Source: JAWXBT01 sp964523015 (GTDB taxonomy: Bacteria > Bdellovibrionota_C > UBA2361 > J135). Taken from it: DNA of 64,000 nt. Where the stretch lies: contig CAZFXN010000010.1 in NCBI GenBank assembly GCA_964523015.1, positions 1 to 64,000 of the forward strand. Reading direction: 5' to 3'. A program made the translations under genes and the position numbers. This document shows positions 16,365 through 23,347 of the stretch, one piece after another (position 1 is the first letter of the stretch; every line of letters starts with the position of its first letter). The notes under the pieces were generated by a model. It did no database searches. It was given only the letters and a program-made list of their open reading frames with translations, and was not told the origin of the DNA.

Positions 16365-16391
16365 ATTATCGTAATACCGTAAAGCGATAAT
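16365..16391. promoter_or_regulatory. Candidate HigA operator
   Basis: ATTATCG at 16365-16371 and CGATAAT at 16385-16391 form a perfect 7-bp inverted repeat with a 13-base spacer, immediately upstream of the higB start codon. HigA antitoxins repress their operon by binding such palindromes. Location and symmetry are the only evidence. Confidence 0.45.
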
Positions 16392-16929
16392 TTAATCATG
16401 GACCGTCCTCTAGATTTCAATTAAATTTGATATAGAAATATACTAGAATAATACCAGAAGTCAACTCAAGATATTCTCAGATTTTGTTTGATAAGATTGC
16501 TATTGGCTAGGTGTTGGATTCATACACTGATCTATCGTGGAATTTTCTCAGAAGTTGCCTAAGATTTAGGACAAAGTTTCTCTTTAACTCTGTGTTAGCG
16601 GAGGTACAAAGAAAGGAGCACTAGATCCTGGATTTTTCAATTCGTGGTGAAGTATTAGACTTCGACTCCAAACCATCGGCATAGATTTTACCGCCGAATC
16701 GGAGGTAAAATCTATAATTTTGTTTTAGATGGTGGTGGTTTGAGATGTTCTTAAAAATGAGATGTTTTCCTCATGCCTGGGGATTAACCATAAGATGTAT
16801 ATAACGTACGGATTAGCTCATAATTCCACTTTAGCTAGCACTATTGAGTAATTTCTATATAGATTGTAAACTCTTGTCCCCAAAATAATTATTAATTTAT
16901 ATTTCAAATATTTGAGGAAAAGAGGAAAA
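16392..16929. other. Non-coding spacer upstream of ndk
   Basis: About 540 bases have no supportable ORF on either strand. The region contains a strong 12-bp hairpin followed by a T-rich stretch (annotated separately), flanked by CCAAACCATC at about 16667 and GATGGTGGTGGTTTG at about 16729, which could pair as an outer stem. A small RNA ending at the hairpin, or a structured leader for ndk, is possible. I do not recognise a known RNA family (no tmRNA, 6S, SRP or RNase P signature). Confidence 0.4.
16681..16726 (+). terminator. Strong hairpin with T-rich tail
   Basis: ATAGATTTTACC at 16681-16692 pairs perfectly with GGTAAAATCTAT at 16704-16715, with an 11-base loop that can itself pair CCG with CGG. 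AATTTTGTTTT follows, giving the shape of an intrinsic terminator for plus-strand transcription. No ORF lies upstream on that strand, so if it terminates something, that is likely a non-coding transcript. Confidence 0.6.
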
Positions 16930-17340
16930 ATGGGAGTTGAGAGAACTTTATCGATAATAAAGCCGGATGCAGTCAATAAGAATGTTGTTGGACAAATTAT
17001 TGCTCGTTTTGAAAAAGCTGGTCTTCGACCGATTGAACTTAGATCTATGACACTTACTAAACAGCAGTCAGCTGAGTTCTATGCTGTGCATAAAGAGAGA
17101 CCTTTTTATAATGATTTAGTAAATTACATGATCTCTGGACAGGTTGTTGTTATAGCACTTGAGGGAGAGGGGGCAGTTGCTCTTTATCGAAAGCTTATGG
17201 GTGCAACAAATCCTAAAGAAGCGGAACCAGGCACAATACGCGCTGATTTTGCTGATAGCATTGAAGCTAATGCTGTACATGGATCGGATAGTTTAGAAAA
17301 TGCAGAGCAGGAAGTCAGATTTTTCTTTCCTAATCTCTAA
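16930..17340 (+). CDS. ndk: Nucleoside diphosphate kinase
   Basis: Ndk equilibrates nucleoside di- and triphosphates through a phosphohistidine. The ATG at 16930 follows AGAGGAAAA and gives MGVERTLSIIKPDAV, the usual start; an in-frame TTG six codons earlier is less likely. The 136-residue protein carries the active-site His117 in the signature NAVHGSDS. Length is standard. It is followed after 44 bases by rlmN. Confidence 0.96.
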   Translation: MGVERTLSIIKPDAVNKNVVGQIIARFEKAGLRPIELRSMTLTKQQSAEFYAVHKERPFYNDLVNYMISGQVVVIALEGEGAVALYRKLMGATNPKEAEPGTIRADFADSIEANAVHGSDSLENAEQEVRFFFPNL

Positions 17341-17384
17341 GAAAAAATATTTGCTGAAGAATTATTTTTCTAAAATCATTTATT

Positions 17385-18551
17385 ATGGATAACTCCTCTG
17401 AAGGATCCCAGCCTAGCGATGCAAAATTGTCTCCAGCACTGCCTCTGGCAGTGGCAGTGGAGTTAAAGAGATCTATCTACTCATTAACTAGACCAAAGCT
17501 TGCCGAGATCATAAGTAAGGAATTTGATGAGCCACCTTATCGAGCGCAGCAGATCTTTGAGTGGTTGTATCGTAAGCATATGGTCACACCAGAGCTTATG
17601 ACAAATATCAGTAATAAGTTCAGACCTCTCTTATCTCAACATTTTGATTTTGAATTACCAAAGATTGAGCACGTAGCTCACAGCAAGGATGGCACTAGAA
17701 AATATATCTTAAAAGTTGGGAATACTGATCTCGTGGAAGCTGTCATGATAAAACAGACTTCTAGAGTGACGCTATCTTCTAGAATGACGCTATGTGTTTC
17801 ATCGCAAGTGGGCTGTGCAATAGGTTGTAAATTTTGTCACACAGGCACTATGGGCCTAAAGCGCCATCTCACAGTTGATGAGATTATCGGCCAGGTTTTG
17901 GTCGTTATCTTGGATTCAAAACAATATAACGAGATGTTTTCTAATATTGTTTTTATGGGGATGGGAGAACCTCTTCATAACTATGACAATGTCACAGATG
18001 CACTGAGAATCTTGCGTGATCCTTCAGGCTTCGCAATGTCACCTCGGAAAATTACGATCTCAACAGCAGGGTTAGTTCCAGCAATTAAGCGTTTTGCAGA
18101 AGACGATGTTGATGCTTCACTCGCAGTTTCGCTCAATGCTACTACTGATGAAAGTCGATCCGCTATTATGCCTATTAACAACAAGTATCCAATTGCGACT
18201 CTTTTAGAGACACTTAAAACATATCCACTTAGAAAGAGAGAGCTGATTACGATAGAATACGTAATGCTAAAGGGAGTAAATGATTCGGTAGCTGATTTGG
18301 AAAGGTTACCAAAATTGTTAAAGGGACTCTCAGCAAAGGTTAATCTTATTCCTTATAATTTTAATTCTGGGCTGGGCTTTGAAAGTCCTGACCAAGAGGT
18401 TCCTAGGATCTGGCAAAGAGAACTAAATAATAGGGGAGTTTTTTCAACTATTAGATATTCGAAGGGACCAGACATTGCAGCTGCTTGCGGACAACTTGTT
18501 ACGGAATCATCAAAGAAAAAACGTGTTAAAAGTATCTCAATCTTAAATTAG
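17385..18551 (+). CDS. rlmN: 23S rRNA/tRNA adenine C2 methyltransferase RlmN
   Basis: This radical-SAM enzyme methylates C2 of A2503 in 23S rRNA and A37 in some tRNAs. The 388 residues have the 4Fe-4S motif CxxxCxxC at Cys144, Cys148 and Cys151 (QVGCAIGCKFC), the SAM-binding MGMGEP motif, and the methylated cysteine Cys368 near the C-terminus (IAAACGQL). Just before the cluster the sequence reads SRVTLSSRMTLCVSSQVGC, where family members have a single R-x-TLCVSSQVGC. An 18-bp tandem duplication causes this six-residue insertion. The N-terminus is longer than in E. coli by a low-complexity stretch. No clear ribosome binding site is visible. Confidence 0.95.
   Translation: MDNSSEGSQPSDAKLSPALPLAVAVELKRSIYSLTRPKLAEIISKEFDEPPYRAQQIFEWLYRKHMVTPELMTNISNKFRPLLSQHFDFELPKIEHVAHSKDGTRKYILKVGNTDLVEAVMIKQTSRVTLSSRMTLCVSSQVGCAIGCKFCHTGTMGLKRHLTVDEIIGQVLVVILDSKQYNEMFSNIVFMGMGEPLHNYDNVTDALRILRDPSGFAMSPRKITISTAGLVPAIKRFAEDDVDASLAVSLNATTDESRSAIMPINNKYPIATLLETLKTYPLRKRELITIEYVMLKGVNDSVADLERLPKLLKGLSAKVNLIPYNFNSGLGFESPDQEVPRIWQRELNNRGVFSTIRYSKGPDIAAACGQLVTESSKKKRVKSISILN
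17758..17793. repeat. 18-bp in-frame tandem duplication in rlmN
   Basis: CTTCTAGAGTGACGCTAT at 17758-17775 is followed directly by CTTCTAGAATGACGCTAT at 17776-17793, differing at one position. It inserts six residues just before the Fe-S cluster region. The near identity shows that it is a recent event. Confidence 0.85.
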
Positions 18552-18572
18552 TCGATCTTCTATTAGATCTTA

Positions 18573-18941
18573 CTAGTTTGCTGATCGATCATTGCTCTCT
18601 ACGGCGTTCTCATCAGTAATCTCGGCGTTGATATTCTGAGAATCTTCGTTTGCTGCATTAGTGTCAGATTCTGTTTCAATTTGACTTGCTAAAGTTGCAC
18701 CTTGTGATGCGTCACCTTCAGCAGCTGGTTGATTGACTCTAACTACCTTTGTAGCATGAAAACCTTTTGGGCCTTCAGTAATTTCGTATTGAACTTCTTC
18801 GCCGTCTTTAAGTGATTTGTAGCCATCATCTTGGATTACTGAGAAGTGAACAAAAACATCTTTTCCATTCTCATGCTCAATGAATCCAAATCCTTTGGCA
18901 TTATTAAACCACTTAACCACACCCTTATGTACACTAGACAT
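18573..18941 (-). CDS. Cold-shock domain protein with acidic C-terminal tail
   Basis: Residues 1-66 form a canonical cold-shock domain: KGVVKWFNNAKGFGFIEHENGKDVFVHFSVI carries RNP1 (GFGFIEH) and RNP2 (DVFVHF), which bind single-stranded RNA and DNA. The remaining 56 residues are an Ala/Glu/Asp/Asn-rich, probably disordered tail not found in CspA-size proteins (about 70 residues). AGGAG lies 10 bases before the ATG. A 5' leader of perhaps 160 bases is suggested by a TATACT box on the minus strand at 19105-19110, and csp genes often have long regulatory leaders. RNA-chaperone function is expected; the tail function is unknown. Confidence 0.92.
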   Translation of the reverse strand: MSSVHKGVVKWFNNAKGFGFIEHENGKDVFVHFSVIQDDGYKSLKDGEEVQYEITEGPKGFHATKVVRVNQPAAEGDASQGATLASQIETESDTNAANEDSQNINAEITDENAVESNDRSAN

Positions 18942-19257
18942 GGTACGATACTCCTAAAAACATACATCAATTTATTAACCGCTTAATTACAGCCGGCGCA
19001 AACAACAGAACAACGCACCATTTATTAAGATTCCTCCAATGACGAGGTGGATCCCGGAAATAAGCAGATTAGGTGTATTTAGCCGTAGAATACTCAATCC
19101 GTCTAGTATAAAATATTAGAATTACTAATATAATGTAACTTTTAGACACCATATTCTAATTAATATAATAGCGTTATGTAAATTGGGGTATTTCTAACCC
19201 CTTATAAGTAGACTGAAATCCTGGTTTAGGTCACTATTAGCCAGAATTTATAGCCAT
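18942..19257. other. Divergent promoter region between csp and kinase
   Basis: These 316 bases are AT-rich without an ORF. On the minus strand TATACT (19105-19110) could be the -10 of a long csp leader. On the plus strand TTTAGA and TATAAT form the better promoter annotated at 19141. Confidence 0.4.
19141..19169 (+). promoter_or_regulatory. Putative sigma-70-like promoter for the hybrid kinase
   Basis: TTTAGA at 19141-19146 and TATAAT at 19164-19169 are separated by 17 bases, about 90 bases upstream of the kinase ATG. The -10 is a perfect match and the spacing is ideal. Confidence 0.45.
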
Positions 19258-20739
19258 ATGAAGCAGTTAATTGATACAAATTCCCTTATTTCCTGTCTCG
19301 ATATAATCGGGGAGCCTGTTTTTATCCTGGATACGAAGAGTGGCGAAGTTAGTGGAAATAGATCCTTTCTCTCACTAATAGGAGAAGGTGCGGGCTGTAT
19401 TGCTCTTCAGAAGTTTTGGCCTGGATTTTTAGAAAGTGAAATTAAAAGCGAGGCATGCGTTTCTAAATTTCGTATCCACTCAGATGAGTTCGTTACAGTA
19501 AAATTATATGTAAAAGAGATAGAAGCTCAGGTCTATTTGATAAGAGTAATAACGACTCGTTTGCCACATGATACTGACCAAGGATTTCATCAACAGCGAA
19601 GAGAGATGCTCGGAGCGCTGGCAGGTGGCATAGCTCACGATATAAATAATATTGTAACAGGAGTTCTTGGACACTCAGCCTATCTTAAAATGATTTTGCC
19701 TAAGACTGGACCTCATCTCGATTCAATATCAGCTATTGAAGAGGGAGGAAACCGTTCTGCACAATTGTCTCGCCAGATACTCTCTTTTATAAAACAGGAT
19801 TCATCAACTGAGCTAGTAAAGCTAGATTTAAAACATATCATTGAAGGAACATGTAATCTATTAAGAGGTGCAATATCTAAAAAATTAAAACTTATCTGTG
19901 AATTGCCACCTCAGCAAATTCATGTAAAAGGAGTAGAGAGCCAACTTTCTCAAGTTCTAGTTAACTTGATCGTCAATGCTAGGGATTCACTAAGAACTTC
20001 TGGAGAAATAAGAGTTGTAGTTCGTGAATTAGAGACCAATGAGGTAATAGATCCGATCGGTGAAGTTACAGGATCTGAGAGGCTTAAGGGTAAATATGCT
20101 TGTATCTCTGTTATTGATAATGGGCAGGGAATCCCGACTGATGTTATAGGGCGTGTGTTTGAACCGTATTTTTCAACTAAATCAGATAAGGGAACAGGGC
20201 TTGGATTGTCGACTGTTAAAGAGATAGTTGAAAGATTTGCTGGAGTGATAGAGATCTCCTCAAAATCTGGAATTGGAACTAAGGTTTCTGTTTATCTCCC
20301 AACTATGGACGATAATATTAGTAAAAAAGCAGCACCTAATGATCTAGACATTGTTGGTGGAACAGAAAGAATATTAGTTGTTGATGATGAACAATCAATT
20401 AGGAATGTTTTAAGTTTAAGTCTTAGAAGGCTAGGTTATGAAGTTGAGATCGCTGCCTCAGGTAGTGAAGCAATAAGTAAATTTATAGCTTGTAAATATA
20501 ACTATGATCTCATTATCTTAGATATGGTAATGCCAGAATTGTCCGGGCGAGATATCTTTTTTAAATTAAAAGAGTACGACCCTCATGTAGCTGTTTTAGT
20601 ATGTAGCGCGTATGCTTCTGAAAAAGCGATACGTGATATTTTAGATAATGGTGGTAGAGGTTTTATTCAAAAACCATTTGATGTGGAAGAGTTAGCCGAA
20701 AGGATAAGAGATTGCCTGTCTAGTAGGAATGGACAATAA
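19258..20739 (+). CDS. Hybrid histidine kinase with C-terminal receiver
   Basis: This 493-residue soluble signalling protein has a PAS-like N-terminus (about 10-105, IGEPVFILDTKSGEVSGNRSF), a HisKA dimerisation helix with His127 in GGIAHDINNIV, a HATPase domain with N-box VNLIVNARDSL and G-boxes DNGQGIP and GTGLGLSTVKEI, and a C-terminal receiver (about 372-490) with phosphoacceptor Asp422 and Lys472. The HDINN variant and the KEIVERF signature are typical of NtrB-like kinases with a fused receiver. No transmembrane segment is present, so it senses a cytoplasmic cue. No separate output regulator is adjacent. The next gene (dus) starts 3 bases downstream, so they share a message. Confidence 0.9.
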   Translation: MKQLIDTNSLISCLDIIGEPVFILDTKSGEVSGNRSFLSLIGEGAGCIALQKFWPGFLESEIKSEACVSKFRIHSDEFVTVKLYVKEIEAQVYLIRVITTRLPHDTDQGFHQQRREMLGALAGGIAHDINNIVTGVLGHSAYLKMILPKTGPHLDSISAIEEGGNRSAQLSRQILSFIKQDSSTELVKLDLKHIIEGTCNLLRGAISKKLKLICELPPQQIHVKGVESQLSQVLVNLIVNARDSLRTSGEIRVVVRELETNEVIDPIGEVTGSERLKGKYACISVIDNGQGIPTDVIGRVFEPYFSTKSDKGTGLGLSTVKEIVERFAGVIEISSKSGIGTKVSVYLPTMDDNISKKAAPNDLDIVGGTERILVVDDEQSIRNVLSLSLRRLGYEVEIAASGSEAISKFIACKYNYDLIILDMVMPELSGRDIFFKLKEYDPHVAVLVCSAYASEKAIRDILDNGGRGFIQKPFDVEELAERIRDCLSSRNGQ

Positions 20740-20742
20740 GCC

Positions 20743-21732
20743 ATGATTAAGTCGTACAAAGTAAGAGATATTGAAATTAAAAACGGCTTAGTACTTGCGC
20801 CTATGAGCGGTGTTACCTCCCGTCCATTTCGAAGGCTTATTAAAGAGCTTAATGGTGATAATGTTGGACTATTAGTTACTGAGTTTATCTCAGTGGAAGC
20901 GCTTACCCGTAAGGTGCAAAGAAGTATTGAAATGATGCGCTATTCAGAGATAGAGCGGCCATTTTGCATTCAAATTTTTGGTCATGATATTTCACGGATG
21001 GTAACCGCTGCTCAGATGGTAGAGGATGCCGGTGCCGATATCGTTGATATTAACTGTGGCTGCCCAGCTCCAAAGGTAGTTAGAAAGGGTGGCGGTTGTA
21101 ACTTAATGAGAGAGCCAGATCATTTAGCTGCTATTATTAGAGCTGTGAGGGGTTCCGTTAAAATCCCTCTAACAATAAAGATAAGATCTGGTTGGGATGA
21201 GCCATCAAAAAATGCCTTGGAAATTGCTAAGATTGCTGAAGGCGAAGGTGTTGATGCCTTGGCTATACATGCCCGCACCCGAACCCAACTTTATAGAGGC
21301 TTAGCTGATTGGAATCTTGTGGCGGAGGTTGCTAACTCTATAAAAATTCCTGTGCTAGGTAGTGGTGACGTTACTGATAATCAGAGTGCTTGTGAGCGGT
21401 ACCGGTATGGAATATCTGGTATCTATATTGGACGTGGTGCTATATCTAACCCTTTTGTGTTTAATGATATCATTCTAAATAAAAAAACAGCTCTAAAAGA
21501 GAATCCAACTTTAGCCATAAAAGTACTTAATAGATATATCGAGCTATTACTTGAGGATTTTTCTCCGATTGGTGCAGTAGGAAAAATTAAGCAGATCGTT
21601 TCACAGATGGCCAAAGGATTTGAATGGAGAAAAAAGATCTGTATCGCAACTACCTTAGATGAAATTATTGAAATCTTAAAAATAGCTGAAGAAGAAGCCC
21701 ACAGTTTTAAGTCTTTAGAGTTAGCAGCATGA
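20743..21732 (+). CDS. dusB: tRNA-dihydrouridine synthase
   Basis: This FMN-dependent TIM-barrel enzyme (329 residues) reduces uridine in the tRNA D-loop. It shows the start LAPMSGVTSRPFR, the active-site segment VDINCGCPAPKVVRKGGGCNLM with catalytic Cys107, the KIRSGWDE strand, the substrate-binding IHARTRTQLYRG (DusB type), and the C-terminal phosphate-binding GSGDVTDNQSA and GIYIGRGAISNPF. The assignment to DusB rather than DusA or DusC is based on these signatures. It overlaps the following ABC ATPase by 4 bases (ATGA). Confidence 0.9.
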   Translation: MIKSYKVRDIEIKNGLVLAPMSGVTSRPFRRLIKELNGDNVGLLVTEFISVEALTRKVQRSIEMMRYSEIERPFCIQIFGHDISRMVTAAQMVEDAGADIVDINCGCPAPKVVRKGGGCNLMREPDHLAAIIRAVRGSVKIPLTIKIRSGWDEPSKNALEIAKIAEGEGVDALAIHARTRTQLYRGLADWNLVAEVANSIKIPVLGSGDVTDNQSACERYRYGISGIYIGRGAISNPFVFNDIILNKKTALKENPTLAIKVLNRYIELLLEDFSPIGAVGKIKQIVSQMAKGFEWRKKICIATTLDEIIEILKIAEEEAHSFKSLELAA

Positions 21733-22472
21733 TTGCATTATCTGCAAAAAATATAACAAAGAAATTTTCAGAGAATATTGTACTTGCTGATTTATCGATT
21801 AGCCTAGAGGCTTCGAAAATTTATGGACTTATTGGCCCGAGTGGCTCTGGCAAGAGTGTTCTCTTAAAAACCTTAGCAGGAATATATCCCCCTGATGGTG
21901 GCACCATTACCTCAAACTACAAAACAATAAGTTTAATGTTTCAAGAGGGTGCACTTTTTGATTCAATGTCAATTTTGGATAATGTAGCTTTCCCGCTTGT
22001 TAATGGCTCTGTGCCTGTTAGCAATTTACCGAGTCATCAACGTACTAAAGTAGGTGAGCAGGTATCTTATATTTTAGAGCGAGTAGGCCTACTAAACGCG
22101 GCTCATAAGATGCCAAGTCAGATAAGTGGAGGTATGAGAAAAAGAGCTTCACTAGCTAGAGCACTAGTAGCCCGGCCTGATGTGGTATTTTTAGATGATC
22201 CTACTAGTGGCTTAGATCCAGTCTCTAGTAATGTAATTATGAAATTGATAACTGACCTTCATAGTGAATATAAGCCAACCATGATTTTGGTTAGCCATGA
22301 TTTAAGAAGGCTATTGCCACAGGTTGAGAGAATTTTTGCTATGTTCAAAGGTAAGATTATATTTGAAGATGACCTTGATAATTTAAGAAAGGTCGAGCAG
22401 GGAAGTTTGAGGGATTTTGTCTCCTGTCGATTTGATTTAGCCCGTTTTGATTTAGCAGGTACACCGAGTTAA
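21729..22472 (+). CDS. ABC transporter ATPase, MlaF-like
   Basis: This 247-residue ATP-binding subunit has Walker A GPSGSGKS (36-43), the Q-loop segment MFQEGALFDSMSILDNVAFPL that is characteristic of MlaF-type phospholipid-transport ATPases, signature ISGGMRKRASLARAL, and Walker B VVFLDDPTSGLDP. Mla systems move phospholipids between inner and outer membranes. The usual partners MlaE (permease) and MlaD (MCE protein) are not in this window, so it either works with subunits encoded elsewhere or has another role. The C-terminus carries a duplicated RFDLA-RFDLA from a 15-bp tandem copy (22428-22457). It is coupled to dus upstream and to the helicase ORF downstream. Confidence 0.85.
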   Translation: MIALSAKNITKKFSENIVLADLSISLEASKIYGLIGPSGSGKSVLLKTLAGIYPPDGGTITSNYKTISLMFQEGALFDSMSILDNVAFPLVNGSVPVSNLPSHQRTKVGEQVSYILERVGLLNAAHKMPSQISGGMRKRASLARALVARPDVVFLDDPTSGLDPVSSNVIMKLITDLHSEYKPTMILVSHDLRRLLPQVERIFAMFKGKIIFEDDLDNLRKVEQGSLRDFVSCRFDLARFDLAGTPS

Positions 22473-23347
22473 TGAACAAAAGAAATAGCCTTAATGATAA
22501 ACGAGATGCTTTTTTTAAAGGGATCGGCGTCCCAGAGTCTAAGCCAATTGTTGCTGATGAATTTCAATTACAAGCAATCCAAAGCCTAATTGATGGCAAT
22601 GATACCCTAATTGTGGCACCTACTGGATCAGGAAAAACCTACATCGCTGTGGAGGCAATTCAAGCAATTCTAATGTCTGGTGGAAGGGCGATCTATACAA
22701 CACCACTTAAAGCTCTTTCTAATACAAAATTTAATGAATTTAAGGCACGCTTTGAGCCTGAATTTAGAGTAGGTCTTTTAACGGGTGATAGGAAAATTGA
22801 AACAGATGCAAACTTAGTTATCGCTACTACTGAAATATACAGAAATGAGTTGTATCGATACAGTGAGCGATATGCATTAGTTGTACTTGATGAAGTTCAC
22901 TATATTGCTGATGAAAGTAGGGGGGCCGTGTGGGAAGAGAGTATAATACTTGCTCCTTCGTCATCCACACTAGCAATGTTGTCTGCTTCTATATCGAATC
23001 CTGAAGAGATTGCCGATTGGCTCAATGAAGTTAGAGGGAGAAAGTGCAATGTCGTTATTAAAAAGGATCGACCAGTTCCCTTACGATACGGATTTATACA
23101 TCCTGATTACGGCATCATCACGCTCGATGATGATCAGGGCAAAGTAAGCAGGGAGGTACGAGATTTTTACGGAAATACTGGGCTTGATTCAGAAAGTCTA
23201 AAGTTAAAGTTTAATCGTGGTGATCGAAGAGGCTCTCTTCGATTTGGATCTCGGGATCAGAGAGGAGGTCAGGGTGACGAACGAGGTAGAGGGCAAGGAA
23301 GAGGGCAGGGAAGAGGACGGGGAAGAGAAGGTGGTAGAGATCGATGA
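22472..23347 (+). CDS. Ski2-like DEAD-box helicase, N-terminal half with RGG tail
   Basis: This 291-residue ORF is the first RecA domain of a Ski2/Mtr4/HelY-like RNA helicase: Q-motif region DEFQLQAIQSL, Walker A APTGSGKT (49-56), motif Ia TTPLKALSN, the DEVH box at residues 140-143, and motif III SAS. It ends in an Arg/Gly-rich tail (about 250-291) encoded by purine-rich repeats. The second RecA domain is in the next ORF, which starts at 23344 in another frame, overlapping by 4 bases (ATGA). Full-length family members are single chains, so this is a split gene. It may be a true two-subunit enzyme with translational coupling, a frameshifted gene, or an assembly indel in the repeats. Confidence 0.85.
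   Translation: MNKRNSLNDKRDAFFKGIGVPESKPIVADEFQLQAIQSLIDGNDTLIVAPTGSGKTYIAVEAIQAILMSGGRAIYTTPLKALSNTKFNEFKARFEPEFRVGLLTGDRKIETDANLVIATTEIYRNELYRYSERYALVVLDEVHYIADESRGAVWEESIILAPSSSTLAMLSASISNPEEIADWLNEVRGRKCNVVIKKDRPVPLRYGFIHPDYGIITLDDDQGKVSREVRDFYGNTGLDSESLKLKFNRGDRRGSLRFGSRDQRGGQGDERGRGQGRGQGRGRGREGGRDR

Noticed and set aside
16400..16900. tmRNA, 6S, SRP RNA or RNase P RNA in the ndk spacer
   Set aside because: I searched by eye for a tmRNA 3' T-arm, the SRP GGTCAGG core and RNase P motifs and found none.
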